A DNA stretch of 10,859 bases from Holophagae bacterium. Lineage in GTDB: Bacteria; Acidobacteriota; Thermoanaerobaculia; Thermoanaerobaculales; Sulfomarinibacteraceae. The DNA lies in contig DAOWGJ010000281.1 in assembly GCA_030637505.1 (NCBI GenBank), positions 1-10,859 on the forward strand, written 5' to 3'. The translations under genes and the position numbers were made by a program. Of the stretch, positions 1-6,710 are shown in pieces (within the stretch, counting starts at the first letter, position 1; every line of letters begins with the position of its first letter). The notes below the pieces were generated by a model. It saw nothing but the letters and a program-made list of their open reading frames with translations, did not search any database and had not been told where the DNA came from.

Positions 1-30
1 GAGTCCCCTGCTCCCCGAAATCACCACGCA

Positions 31-48
31 GCGGGCGAGGACGCCCGC
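31..48. repeat. GC-rich perfect hairpin
   Basis: Arms GCGGGCG (31-37) and CGCCCGC (42-48) are perfect inverted repeats around a 4-nt loop. No T-run follows on either side, so it is not a standard intrinsic terminator. It resembles the short palindromic dispersed repeats found between genes in many GC-rich genomes, but only one copy is visible here. Confidence 0.45.
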
Positions 49-211
49 CGCCACAATGGGAGCACCGTTGTGACGGCGACCGTCCCGGTTGCCGCGGTTC
101 AAGAACGAGGGCACTCGATTGGAAAACACCGCTCCCTGCTCGCCGAATTCGCACCTCAATTTTCGAACCAAACCACAAACCAATCAGGTACGATTGCAGC
201 ATCGACTGAGT

Positions 212-216
212 GGAGG
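212..216 (+). promoter_or_regulatory. Ribosome binding site of patatin gene
   Basis: GGAGG lies 4 nt before the ATG at 221. It decides the start: the frame stays open upstream to position 89, but only the 221 start is followed directly by a signal peptide. Confidence 0.75.
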
Positions 217-220
217 ATCC

Positions 221-2443
221 ATGAAACGCAGCCTCGGATACCTTATATCGACGATTCTCATCATCGGCATGCCCTGCATGGCGCAGGTTCCGGCAGCCGA
301 GACACCGCCCGAGGATGGGCCGGAGTTGGTCCTGGTCCTGTCGGGAGGCGGCGCCCGAGGCGCGGCCCACATCGGGGCTCTCAGGGTTCTTGAGGAGATG
401 CACATCGTGCCGGATATGATCGTCGGCACCAGCATGGGCTCAATCGTCGGTGGGCTCTACGCAGCCGGGTGGTCCCCGGATGAGATCGAAGAATTGCTGG
501 TATCGATCGACTGGAATGAGATCTTCACAGATAAGGTACCCCGCAACGACCTGAGCTTCCGACGAAAACAGGACGACCGGCCATACCTGATCAAGGCCCG
601 GCTCCATTTCGACGAAGACGGCTTCTACCTCCCTGCGGGTATTCTGAGCGGCCAGAGTCTCGAGATTCTGCTCGAAACACTGGAAGCCCAAAGCCGGCCG
701 GAAAGGGACTTCGACCGACTTCCGATCCCCTTCCGGGCGGTGGCAACCGACATCGAAAATGGGGAAGCAGTCGTGTTGGATTCCGGAAGCCTGGCCCGGG
801 CGATGCGCACCAGCATGTCGATCCCCGGCATGTTCCCCCCAGTCAAATATGAGGGCCGAACGCTGGTCGATGGTGGCTCGGTCGCCAATCTCCCCATCGG
901 TATCGCCCAAGAACTCGGCGCCAAACACATCATCGCCGTCGACATCAGCAGCCCGATGCAATCTCCCGATATGAAACTGAAGCACTTTTGGGATATCTAC
1001 AACCGGCTCAACTCGCTCCTGACCGTCGGCAATCGGAGGGCCGACGTTGCCAAGCTCCGTCAAGGCGACGTGCTGATCCGTCCGGACCTCGGCGACATCG
1101 GCTTCCTGGACTTTAACCGGGCAGCGGAGACTGTCGCGCTGGGAGATGCAGCCACCAGAGCAGCAGCTGATCAACTCCGTCCACTGGCCGGCACCCCCGC
1201 GGAATCGAAAGCGTTCTTGCGCCGGCAACGCCGCCCGCCCACCGAAACGATCCACGTTGATCGCATCCGTTTTGAGGGATCCGGTCTGGTCAAGGACCCC
1301 GTCGCCCTCGCCGCGCTGCACATCCAACCCCCGGTCGACCTCGATCCCGAGGACCTCCGGACAGACATCATGCGCCTGTACCACCTCCGCCACTCGGGCG
1401 TCATCAGCTTCCGGGTCGATGAGGTCGAGGGCCTGCGCGAATTGGTCGTCAACGCCCCGCCCCCACCCTACGGCCGGCATTCGCTCCAGATCGGCCTGGG
1501 CCTGTTCGACGACTTCGCCGGCAACGGGGTGTACAGCCTGAGCGTCCGGCACCAGATGCTGCCCGCCAACCGGAAAGACGGTGAGTGGCAAACGATCCTC
1601 GAGATCGGTACCAGTTCTCGACTCTTCAGCGAATTCTACCAGCCGCTGGGCAACACGCTTCGCTGGTTTGTCGTCCCGTCGATCAAAATCTCCCGTATCC
1701 GTCAGGATGTTTGGATCGAGGGCGAACCCCTGGCGACCTACCATTTCGACGAAAAGGCGGTCAATGTCGCCGGAGGCTACGTTTTTGGCAACCGGAGCGA
1801 GATCCGGCTGGCCGCTTTCTACTCAGACAACGACTTCGACCTTCAGATCGGTGATCCGGTCCTTCCTGATCTCCAGGAAGACCGGGCCGGCTTCGATCTG
1901 AGTTTCTACCTCGACACCGAAGATTCCGTGATGTTCGCCAGGTCCGGCAGTGAATTCAAATTCAGGGTCACTCGGACTGTCGAGGCCATGGGTTCGGACA
2001 GCGAAATGACACAGTTTTCCCTTGTGATGGGTCGAGCATGGAGTTTCGGAAAGTACACCGTCCTGCCCTACCTCGAATACGGCGAAAACCAAGACCCGGC
2101 CACCAACTTCGCGGACCTCTTCTTTTTGGGGGGGCCAGGCCGCCTTTCCGGCCTGGGTTTCAGAGAACTCTACGGCGATAAAATTGCCTTCGCCAGAATC
2201 CAGAGCTACCGGCGCCTCAAGAAGATCGACCTCGCCGGGATCGAATTCCGGGTCTATTCGGGAATCTCCCTCGAGGCCGGAAACACCTTTCTTTACGACC
2301 AGTCAGTGTCCCTCGACGACTTTCTCTACGGAGGCACCGTCTTCATCGGGGCGGAGACCCCAATCGGCCCCCTCTACCTGGGCTATGGCTATACCGAGGG
2401 TGGCCGAGATCGATGGTACCTGGCGGTCGGGGATCATTTTTGA
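221..2443 (+). CDS. PlpD-like patatin phospholipase with POTRA and outer-membrane barrel (type Vd secretion)
   Basis: This 740-residue protein appears to be a secreted lipid acyl hydrolase fused to its own outer-membrane translocator, as in Pseudomonas PlpD (type Vd autotransporter), whose length is similar. Residues 1-21 look like a Sec signal peptide (basic start, hydrophobic core, probable cleavage after CMA). The patatin domain, about 36-320, has the oxyanion loop GGGARG (42-47), the nucleophile elbow GTSMG with Ser71, and the dyad Asp in DGG (Asp217), so all catalytic elements are present. A single POTRA-like module follows at about 343-412. From about 418 to the end, alternating aromatic/hydrophobic strands fit a surface-antigen (BamA/TpsB-like) barrel. 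The last residue is Phe, as expected of an outer-membrane barrel sorting signal. The start at 221 is preferred for its RBS and signal peptide. The gene stands alone on the plus strand and converges on the M3 peptidase gene. The family call is strong; the substrate, and whether the passenger is released, are unknown. Confidence 0.9.
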   Translation: MKRSLGYLISTILIIGMPCMAQVPAAETPPEDGPELVLVLSGGGARGAAHIGALRVLEEMHIVPDMIVGTSMGSIVGGLYAAGWSPDEIEELLVSIDWNEIFTDKVPRNDLSFRRKQDDRPYLIKARLHFDEDGFYLPAGILSGQSLEILLETLEAQSRPERDFDRLPIPFRAVATDIENGEAVVLDSGSLARAMRTSMSIPGMFPPVKYEGRTLVDGGSVANLPIGIAQELGAKHIIAVDISSPMQSPDMKLKHFWDIYNRLNSLLTVGNRRADVAKLRQGDVLIRPDLGDIGFLDFNRAAETVALGDAATRAAADQLRPLAGTPAESKAFLRRQRRPPTETIHVDRIRFEGSGLVKDPVALAALHIQPPVDLDPEDLRTDIMRLYHLRHSGVISFRVDEVEGLRELVVNAPPPPYGRHSLQIGLGLFDDFAGNGVYSLSVRHQMLPANRKDGEWQTILEIGTSSRLFSEFYQPLGNTLRWFVVPSIKISRIRQDVWIEGEPLATYHFDEKAVNVAGGYVFGNRSEIRLAAFYSDNDFDLQIGDPVLPDLQEDRAGFDLSFYLDTEDSVMFARSGSEFKFRVTRTVEAMGSDSEMTQFSLVMGRAWSFGKYTVLPYLEYGENQDPATNFADLFFLGGPGRLSGLGFRELYGDKIAFARIQSYRRLKKIDLAGIEFRVYSGISLEAGNTFLYDQSVSLDDFLYGGTVFIGAETPIGPLYLGYGYTEGGRDRWYLAVGDHF

Positions 2444-2444
2444 A

Positions 2445-2585
2445 AGCTGTCAGCTCTCAGCTCTCAGCGAACGCCTGCCATGCCATCGATACCGATCGCT
2501 TCGCGAGGAACTGGACCTTTGGATCCGATCAGCCCTGATCGAGCGCGCTGTCCTGCTGATAGCTGATAGCTGATAGCTGATAGCT
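2445..2585. repeat. Inverted pair of 7-bp tandem repeat tracts between convergent genes
   Basis: Left tract 2445-2468 is built of AGCTNTC units (AGCTGTC, AGCTCTC, AGCTCTC, then AGC). Right tract 2555-2585 is four GCTGATA units plus GCT, the reverse complement of AGCTATC-type units. The two 24-bp tracts match in inverted orientation at 21 of 24 positions and could fold as a large stem. The 86-bp loop holds a perfect 7-bp hairpin (CGATCAG / CTGATCG at 2526-2541). The element fills nearly all of the 143 bp between the two stop codons. It may act as a bidirectional transcript end, but no T-run is present. Confidence 0.7.
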
Positions 2586-2586
2586 C

Positions 2587-4707
2587 CTATTCCAGCCCCC
2601 GCCGTGCAACCAGAGCGTCAATTGAGGGGGCGGCGCCGCGGAAACGCTCGTAGAGCACCATCGGGTTTTCGCTGTCACCGGCGGAGAGGATGTTCTTCCG
2701 ATAGCTCTCGGCGAGATCACGGTCGAAAACTCCCGCCTCCTTGAAAGCAACAAAACCGTCCGCATCCAGCACCTCCGCCCAGACGTAACTGTAGTAACCC
2801 GCCGAATAGCCGCCGGAGAAGATGTGACCGAAGTAGGGGGAGCGGTATCGCGGCGCGATCTCCTCGATGATGCCGATCCGATCCATCGATGCCGTTTCGA
2901 ACGCTGAGGAATCCTGGTCGACCGCCTCGCCGAGCGTATGCCAATCCATGTCGAGGATACAGGCCGCCAGGTACTCGGTCGTCGCGAAGCCCTGGTTGAA
3001 CTGCTTGGCCCTCTGCAGCTTCTCGATCAACTCTGCAGGGATCGGCTCACCGGTCTCGAAGTGGCGGGCATAGGTCGGCAGGACCGCGGGGTCGAAGGCC
3101 CAATTCTCCATCATCTGGGACGGCAGCTCGACAAAGTCCTGGGCGACACTGGTGCCGGACAGACTCGAGTAGGTCACATCCGACAGCAACCCGTGGAGGG
3201 CGTGACCGAACTCATGGAACAACGTCGCCGCCTCATCCAGCGTCAGGAGGGCCGGTTGCCCTTCAGACGGCTTGGAGAAATTGCAGGTGTTGGTAACGAT
3301 CGGCCGGATGTCTTTCCCGTCGATTTTCCACTGCCGGCGAACGTCCTCCATCCAGGCGCCGCCCCTCTTGCTCTCACGGGCGAAGTAGTCGGTGTAGAAG
3401 ACGCCCACGTGGCTGCCGTCGGCGTTCTGAACCTCATAGGCCGTCTGGTCCGGGTGGTAGCCCGGCAGATCGGATCGTTCAATGAACTTCAGGCCCCAGA
3501 GCTTCCCGGCGACGTCAAAGGCCGCCTGTCGTACTTTGGAGAGTTCGAGAAAGGGCTTGACGGACGCTTCGTCGAAATCGTACTTGGCCGCGCGCAGTTT
3601 CTCGGAGTAGAACCACCAGTCCCACATCTCGATTGAGACATCGTCACCCAGGCTGTTCGCCAGCGACTGGAGTTCCGCGAGCTCCGCTGTCGCCTTGGCA
3701 AGGGCGGGCGCCCACAGCTTATTCAGCAGCTCGTTGACCCGATCCGGGGTCTCGGCCATGTTCTCCTCGACCTGGTAGGCCGCGTGGTTTGCGTAGCCCA
3801 GCACGTGGGCCCGCTCTACGCGAAGCGAAGCGATCTTGGACGCCAAGGCGGTGTTGTCGGTCTCATTACCGTGCGAACACAACTGGATATATGCGGTGTA
3901 GAGCTTCTCACGCAGGTCCCGCCGTTCGGACAACTGCAGGAAGGGCGTCCAACTCGTACGCTGGAGGTTGAAGGCCCATGCGCCCTCGTGGCCCTGCGCC
4001 GTCGCTACGGCCGCAGCCGCATCCCGAACGGACTGCGGGAGACCGGCAAGATCAGCCTCATCCTCGATCAGGAGGGCGACCGCATTCATCTCCTTGAGCA
4101 GATTCTCACCAAACTGGGTTGAGAGGGTCGTCAACTCCGCGTTGAGGTCCTTGAGGTGGGCCTTGGCCTCGGCATCGAGGTTGGCGCCGCCGCGGACGAA
4201 CCGCCTGTAATGCTTGTCCAACAGGCGTGCCGATTCGGTATTCAGGTCCATCGCTTCACGTGCGTCGTAGACCGCCTTGACCCGGGCGAAGAGCGCCTCG
4301 TTCATCAGTCTATCGTCACGGTGGCCGGCCAACTTTGGATTGATCTCCTTGGCCAGGGCCTGAATTCCGTCGGAAGTGTTGGCCGCGTTGATGTTGAGGA
4401 AGATCAGTTTCACGTGGTCGAGAAGGCGGCCCGAGAGGTCCAACGCCTCGATGGTGTTGGTGAATGTCGGTTCTTCGGTCTCGTCAACGATCGCCTGGAT
4501 CTCGGCATTGTGTACCTTCATCGCCTCTTCAAAGGCCGGAGCGAAGTGCGCCTCCTCGATCTGGTCAAATGGCGGTGCGCCGAAGGGCAACGTGCTTTCG
4601 GCCAGCAGCGGATTGTCGGCGCCGTCAGGTGTACACGACTGGTCGCAGGTGCAACCGGCGACTACGAGGATGGAACAGGCCAACATTACGAGGGAGGTGT
4701 GATGCAT
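2587..4707 (-). CDS. M3-family zinc oligopeptidase, predicted lipoprotein
   Basis: This 706-residue metallopeptidase is of the oligopeptidase A / peptidyl-dipeptidase Dcp / thimet oligopeptidase family (M3), which cleaves short peptides. The zinc motif HEFGH is at 498-502, and the third ligand is Glu527 in the family block DFVELPSQ, 29 residues after the first His, as in thimet oligopeptidase. The C-terminal substrate-binding block around 631-645 (GGYSAGYYSYVWAE) is also present. Length is typical of the family. The N-terminus is unlike that of the cytoplasmic members: residues 1-19 form a short hydrophobic signal ending in a VAGC lipobox (Cys19), followed by a Cys-rich linker (Cys21, Cys25), which points to a membrane-anchored periplasmic enzyme. 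The ATG at 4705-4707 has AAGGAG at 4713-4718, 5 nt upstream. The gene is transcribed towards the patatin gene. Whether it acts as an endopeptidase or a carboxydipeptidase cannot be decided from sequence. Confidence 0.93.
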   Translation of the reverse strand: MHHTSLVMLACSILVVAGCTCDQSCTPDGADNPLLAESTLPFGAPPFDQIEEAHFAPAFEEAMKVHNAEIQAIVDETEEPTFTNTIEALDLSGRLLDHVKLIFLNINAANTSDGIQALAKEINPKLAGHRDDRLMNEALFARVKAVYDAREAMDLNTESARLLDKHYRRFVRGGANLDAEAKAHLKDLNAELTTLSTQFGENLLKEMNAVALLIEDEADLAGLPQSVRDAAAAVATAQGHEGAWAFNLQRTSWTPFLQLSERRDLREKLYTAYIQLCSHGNETDNTALASKIASLRVERAHVLGYANHAAYQVEENMAETPDRVNELLNKLWAPALAKATAELAELQSLANSLGDDVSIEMWDWWFYSEKLRAAKYDFDEASVKPFLELSKVRQAAFDVAGKLWGLKFIERSDLPGYHPDQTAYEVQNADGSHVGVFYTDYFARESKRGGAWMEDVRRQWKIDGKDIRPIVTNTCNFSKPSEGQPALLTLDEAATLFHEFGHALHGLLSDVTYSSLSGTSVAQDFVELPSQMMENWAFDPAVLPTYARHFETGEPIPAELIEKLQRAKQFNQGFATTEYLAACILDMDWHTLGEAVDQDSSAFETASMDRIGIIEEIAPRYRSPYFGHIFSGGYSAGYYSYVWAEVLDADGFVAFKEAGVFDRDLAESYRKNILSAGDSENPMVLYERFRGAAPSIDALVARRGLE

Positions 4708-4781
4708 GGGAACTCCTTGGGCATATCAGGCTCCGGCGAGGCATCTCGCCACCGCCGAGCGGTGGGCATTGTAAACCATTA

Positions 4782-4802
4782 GCAATTCGTCGGACGAATT
4801 GC
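4782..4802. repeat. Perfect palindrome, 10-bp arms
   Basis: GCAATTCGTC (4782-4791) and GACGAATTGC (4793-4802) are perfect inverted repeats around a single G. The site lies about 75 bp upstream of the M3 peptidase start, so it could be an operator for that gene, or part of the repeat element in which it sits. Confidence 0.6.
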
Positions 4803-4829
4803 ATGCCGCCCTCCGGGGCGGCGGGATGC
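4801..4829. repeat. GC-rich hairpin
   Basis: GCCGCCC (4805-4811) pairs with GGGCGGC (4816-4822) around a TCCG loop. The stem is extended by GCAT (4801-4804) and ATGC (4826-4829) across a 3-nt bulge. It directly abuts the preceding palindrome. Confidence 0.55.
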
Positions 4830-4869
4830 AGGCGACCCGTCGAAATCCAAGAGTGCCCCTCCCGGACGG

Positions 4870-4950
4870 TGCGTGCCATGCTTCGCATTTTTCTCCGGCA
4901 GACCTCCCGATTCGTGTGCTGCTACGGAAAAATGCGAGCTTGGCAACACA
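4870..4950. repeat. Long imperfect inverted repeat with CGCATTTTTC arms
   Basis: CGCATTTTTC (4884-4893) is perfectly complementary to GAAAAATGCG (4927-4936). The pairing extends outward with a bulge and few mismatches (TGCCATGCTT against AGCTTGGCA), giving arms of about 24 bp around a loop of about 33 nt. No gene lies inside it. Confidence 0.6.
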
Positions 4951-5002
4951 CAGCGACACCGTTAGCAATCGAGTCTCGGATGGAGCCGCAGGCCGCCAAG
5001 GT

Positions 5003-5062
5003 CGTTTTCCTCAAGGGGCGATGCCCCCCAGATACCAACCCTGTCGCCTCTTGAGGAAAACG
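5003..5062. repeat. Inverted repeat with CGTTTTCCTCAA arms
   Basis: CGTTTTCCTCAA (5003-5014) and TTGAGGAAAACG (5051-5062) are perfect 12-bp arms. Pairing extends inward through GGGGCGA against TCGCCTC with one mismatch, to about 19 bp. The inner left part also holds GGGGC-GAT-GCCCC. It sits about 120 bp after the nadE stop and could end that transcript, but no T-run follows the stem on the minus strand. Confidence 0.6.
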
Positions 5063-5112
5063 CACCGAGCGGGAGTGCCGGAAGGCGATCCCGAAGGCCG
5101 GTGTTGCGGCGC

Positions 5113-5223
5113 CTATTCCACCGAGAAGCTCATCAACTCGACCGGAACCTCGGCGCCGACATACCAGTGTCGAAGGGGATCTAACGCCGAGTAATCGGCA
5201 TCATCCGGCCGCTCCCAAATGCC
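5113..5223 (-). pseudogene. Possible remnant of a protein C-terminus overlapping the nadE end
   Basis: In a frame different from nadE, 36 codons are open from just after a TAA (5224-5226) to a TAG at 5113-5115. The peptide is protein-like and balanced (it includes LDPLRHWYVGAEVPVELM) and uses G/C-ending codons such as GTC, GGC, GCC and GAG like the neighbouring genes. There is no start codon in a useful place. It may be the tail of a decayed gene, or chance. I do not recognise the family. Confidence 0.2.
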
Positions 5224-6710
5224 TTAGCCGAGACCTTGAGGATGACACCGTGGTGCTGCCTCTTGTGCTCGGAGCGGCGGAGGGCCTCGTTGGACTGATT
5301 CCCCTGCACCAGGGCCTCCAAAGTCGGAGCCAATTGCTCATAGTCGAAGGGGTCAACCTGGTTTTCCTTGAGTTCGGCTGTCGGCGAGCGTTCGAGAATG
5401 AAGGCCGGAATGACGTCGCCCGCGCGGTTGACCCACCGGGCCAGTGCGTAGACCTCGGTCTTGGTCAGATCACCCAGGGGGCTCAGACTGCCCGCGAGAT
5501 CGCCGTACAGGGTGCCGTAGCCCAGGGACAGCTCGGTCTTGTTGGAGGTATTGAGGAGCAGGCCTCCGAACCGGTTGACCCACGTCGTCAGGATCAGCAT
5601 GCGCAGGCGTGCCTGGAGATTCTCGGCGCCGACACCGCCATCGACCAAGGCGCCCAGGGCACTCTCAGCAGCTTGATGCAGCAGATCCAACTCGACGACC
5701 TCGAAGCGCATTCCGAGGGTATCCGCCAGCTGTCGCGCACTTGTGGTCGAACGCTCATCGGTGAAACGGGACGGTATGGCGATGGCGGTGACACGGCCGG
5801 CCCCGAGAGCCTCACAGGCCAGAACGGCCGTCAGGGCGGAGTCAATGCCTCCGCTCAGCCCCAGCACAACCCGATCCATTCCGTTGCCGTCGACGAATCC
5901 GTGCACCCCAAGTTTCAAGGCCTCCCAGACCTCTTCCTCCCAATCCAGGGGCTCGCCAACCGGCGACAACCCACCCTCCAGGTCAACGACCAGGATTTCC
6001 TCGCGGCAGTGGGCCAGCTGCGCCGTCACCTTGCCCTCCCGACCGAGGATGAAGCTGCGGCCATCGAAGACCAAATCGTCCGCGGCGCCGCATGAGTTGA
6101 TGACAACAGTCGGAACCCCACTCGCAGCCGCCCGCTCCAGCTGAACGGCGCCGGTACCCCTCCGATATGGCGAGGCTGCCAGGCAGATCAACAGTTCCGC
6201 ACCTCGACCGATCAAGTGAGCCGCCGGATTCTCCGCCTTATCGGCCAGAAGATCGTTGTCCAACAGCAGTCCGACCTTGTACCCCGCGATGTCCAAAGGC
6301 CTGGACGGCCCGTCCGGGACAAACCACCGCCGTTCGAAGAACACATCCTGCGAGGCGAGCCTTTGTTGCCCAACGACGGCGGTGATCTCGCCCTTGTCCA
6401 GCACGACCGCGACCCTCAGGAGTCCCGGGTGGTCCAGCGTCTCCCGGCCACCCGGCACGACGGTGCCGACGATAATCGGCGGCAGATCCCGAGTCCGCTC
6501 GGCGAGGTCCTCGGTTGCTTCCCGCACCGCCTCGATGAAGGTCTCATCGAGCAGAATGTCTCTCGGCATCGACCCCGGCACGGCCATCGCCGGCAGAACG
6601 ATCAGATCAGCACCGTCCGCGGCGGCCTCCCGCGCTCCCGCCAGACACCGATCGACATTGCCCTCGAGATCGCCGGCAATCGAGCCGATCTGGACAAGCC
6701 CGAGTTTCAC
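5181..6710 (-). CDS. nadE: Two-domain NAD+ synthetase with degenerate glutaminase domain
   Basis: This 509-residue enzyme amidates nicotinic acid adenine dinucleotide to NAD+ using ATP, the last step of NAD+ synthesis. The C-terminal synthetase domain (about 255-509) looks intact: the PP-loop SGGIDS (286-291), NLQARLRM (364-371), the block GYGTLYGDLAGSLSPLGD (397-414), and a family-typical C-terminus with KAFGSGRMMPI. The N-terminal nitrilase-fold domain (about 1-245) is recognisable by ADLIVLP, VFFERRWF and CLAASPY. However, the three residues needed to hydrolyse glutamine are replaced: the Glu after the first Pro is Ala41, the Lys three before the conserved Leu is Gln115, and the Cys of the CED motif is Asp151 (DND). 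By family knowledge it should not use glutamine; free ammonia is the likely donor. The start is GTG (6708-6710), overlapping the TGA of the upstream gene as GTGA, so translation is probably coupled. It is the last gene of the nadM operon. The synthetase call is firm; the loss of glutaminase activity is inferred. Confidence 0.92.
   Translation of the reverse strand: MKLGLVQIGSIAGDLEGNVDRCLAGAREAAADGADLIVLPAMAVPGSMPRDILLDETFIEAVREATEDLAERTRDLPPIIVGTVVPGGRETLDHPGLLRVAVVLDKGEITAVVGQQRLASQDVFFERRWFVPDGPSRPLDIAGYKVGLLLDNDLLADKAENPAAHLIGRGAELLICLAASPYRRGTGAVQLERAAASGVPTVVINSCGAADDLVFDGRSFILGREGKVTAQLAHCREEILVVDLEGGLSPVGEPLDWEEEVWEALKLGVHGFVDGNGMDRVVLGLSGGIDSALTAVLACEALGAGRVTAIAIPSRFTDERSTTSARQLADTLGMRFEVVELDLLHQAAESALGALVDGGVGAENLQARLRMLILTTWVNRFGGLLLNTSNKTELSLGYGTLYGDLAGSLSPLGDLTKTEVYALARWVNRAGDVIPAFILERSPTAELKENQVDPFDYEQLAPTLEALVQGNQSNEALRRSEHKRQHHGVILKVSAKAFGSGRMMPITRR

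Larger units (their letters stand above)
1..220. other. Upstream intergenic region at window edge
   Basis: No convincing gene is seen here. Plus-strand frame 2 is open from the window edge to a TGA at 71-73 (about 23 residues). This could be the tail of an upstream gene, but the peptide is Arg/Pro/Thr-rich and not recognisable. A perfect 7-bp hairpin (GCGGGCG, loop AGGA, CGCCCGC) lies at 31-48. The rest, to about 210, is AT-richer than the genes and presumably holds the promoter of the patatin gene, but no clear -35/-10 pair stands out. Confidence 0.5.
4708..5180. other. Gene-poor intergenic region rich in inverted repeats
   Basis: Between the M3 peptidase start and the nadE stop there are 473 bp without a convincing complete gene. 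The region contains in order: hairpins GGCGAG/CTCGCC (4735-4750) and ACCGC/GCGGT (4751-4763); a 21-bp palindrome (4782-4802); a GC hairpin (4801-4829); a long imperfect inverted repeat (4870-4950); and another (5003-5062). A near-perfect 12-bp direct repeat lies at 4775-4786 and 4958-4969. Frames open through here give Arg/Pro/Cys-rich peptides without family character, except a short minus-strand frame at 5113-5223 described separately. The promoter of the M3 peptidase gene must lie in the part near 4720-4780. Confidence 0.7.

Noticed and set aside
89..220. N-terminal extension of the patatin gene to position 89
   Set aside because: The frame is open, but there is no good ribosome binding site and the signal peptide would then be internal; ATG 221 has GGAGG and a proper signal sequence.
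440..1744. 434-codon open frame on the minus strand inside the patatin gene
   Set aside because: It is antisense to a gene with clear family motifs; its peptide has no family character and is a by-product of GC-rich codon use.
2938..3636. 232-codon plus-strand frame inside the M3 peptidase gene
   Set aside because: It is antisense to the conserved catalytic region (HEFGH) and has no recognisable domain.
5003..5062. Intrinsic terminator for nadE
   Set aside because: The stem is good, but no T-run follows it on the minus strand, so I list it only as an inverted repeat.
4775..5062. Integron attC-like or CRISPR repeat array
   Set aside because: The TTAGCAAT boxes do not fit the attC core pattern, and there are no evenly spaced identical direct repeats with unique spacers.
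4799..5194. 131-codon plus-strand frame across the repeat-rich gap
   Set aside because: It runs through several inverted repeats, is Arg/Pro/Cys-rich and has no recognisable motif; more likely non-coding.
5250..6095. 281-codon plus-strand frame inside nadE
   Set aside because: It is the complement of the conserved synthetase domain; a shadow frame.
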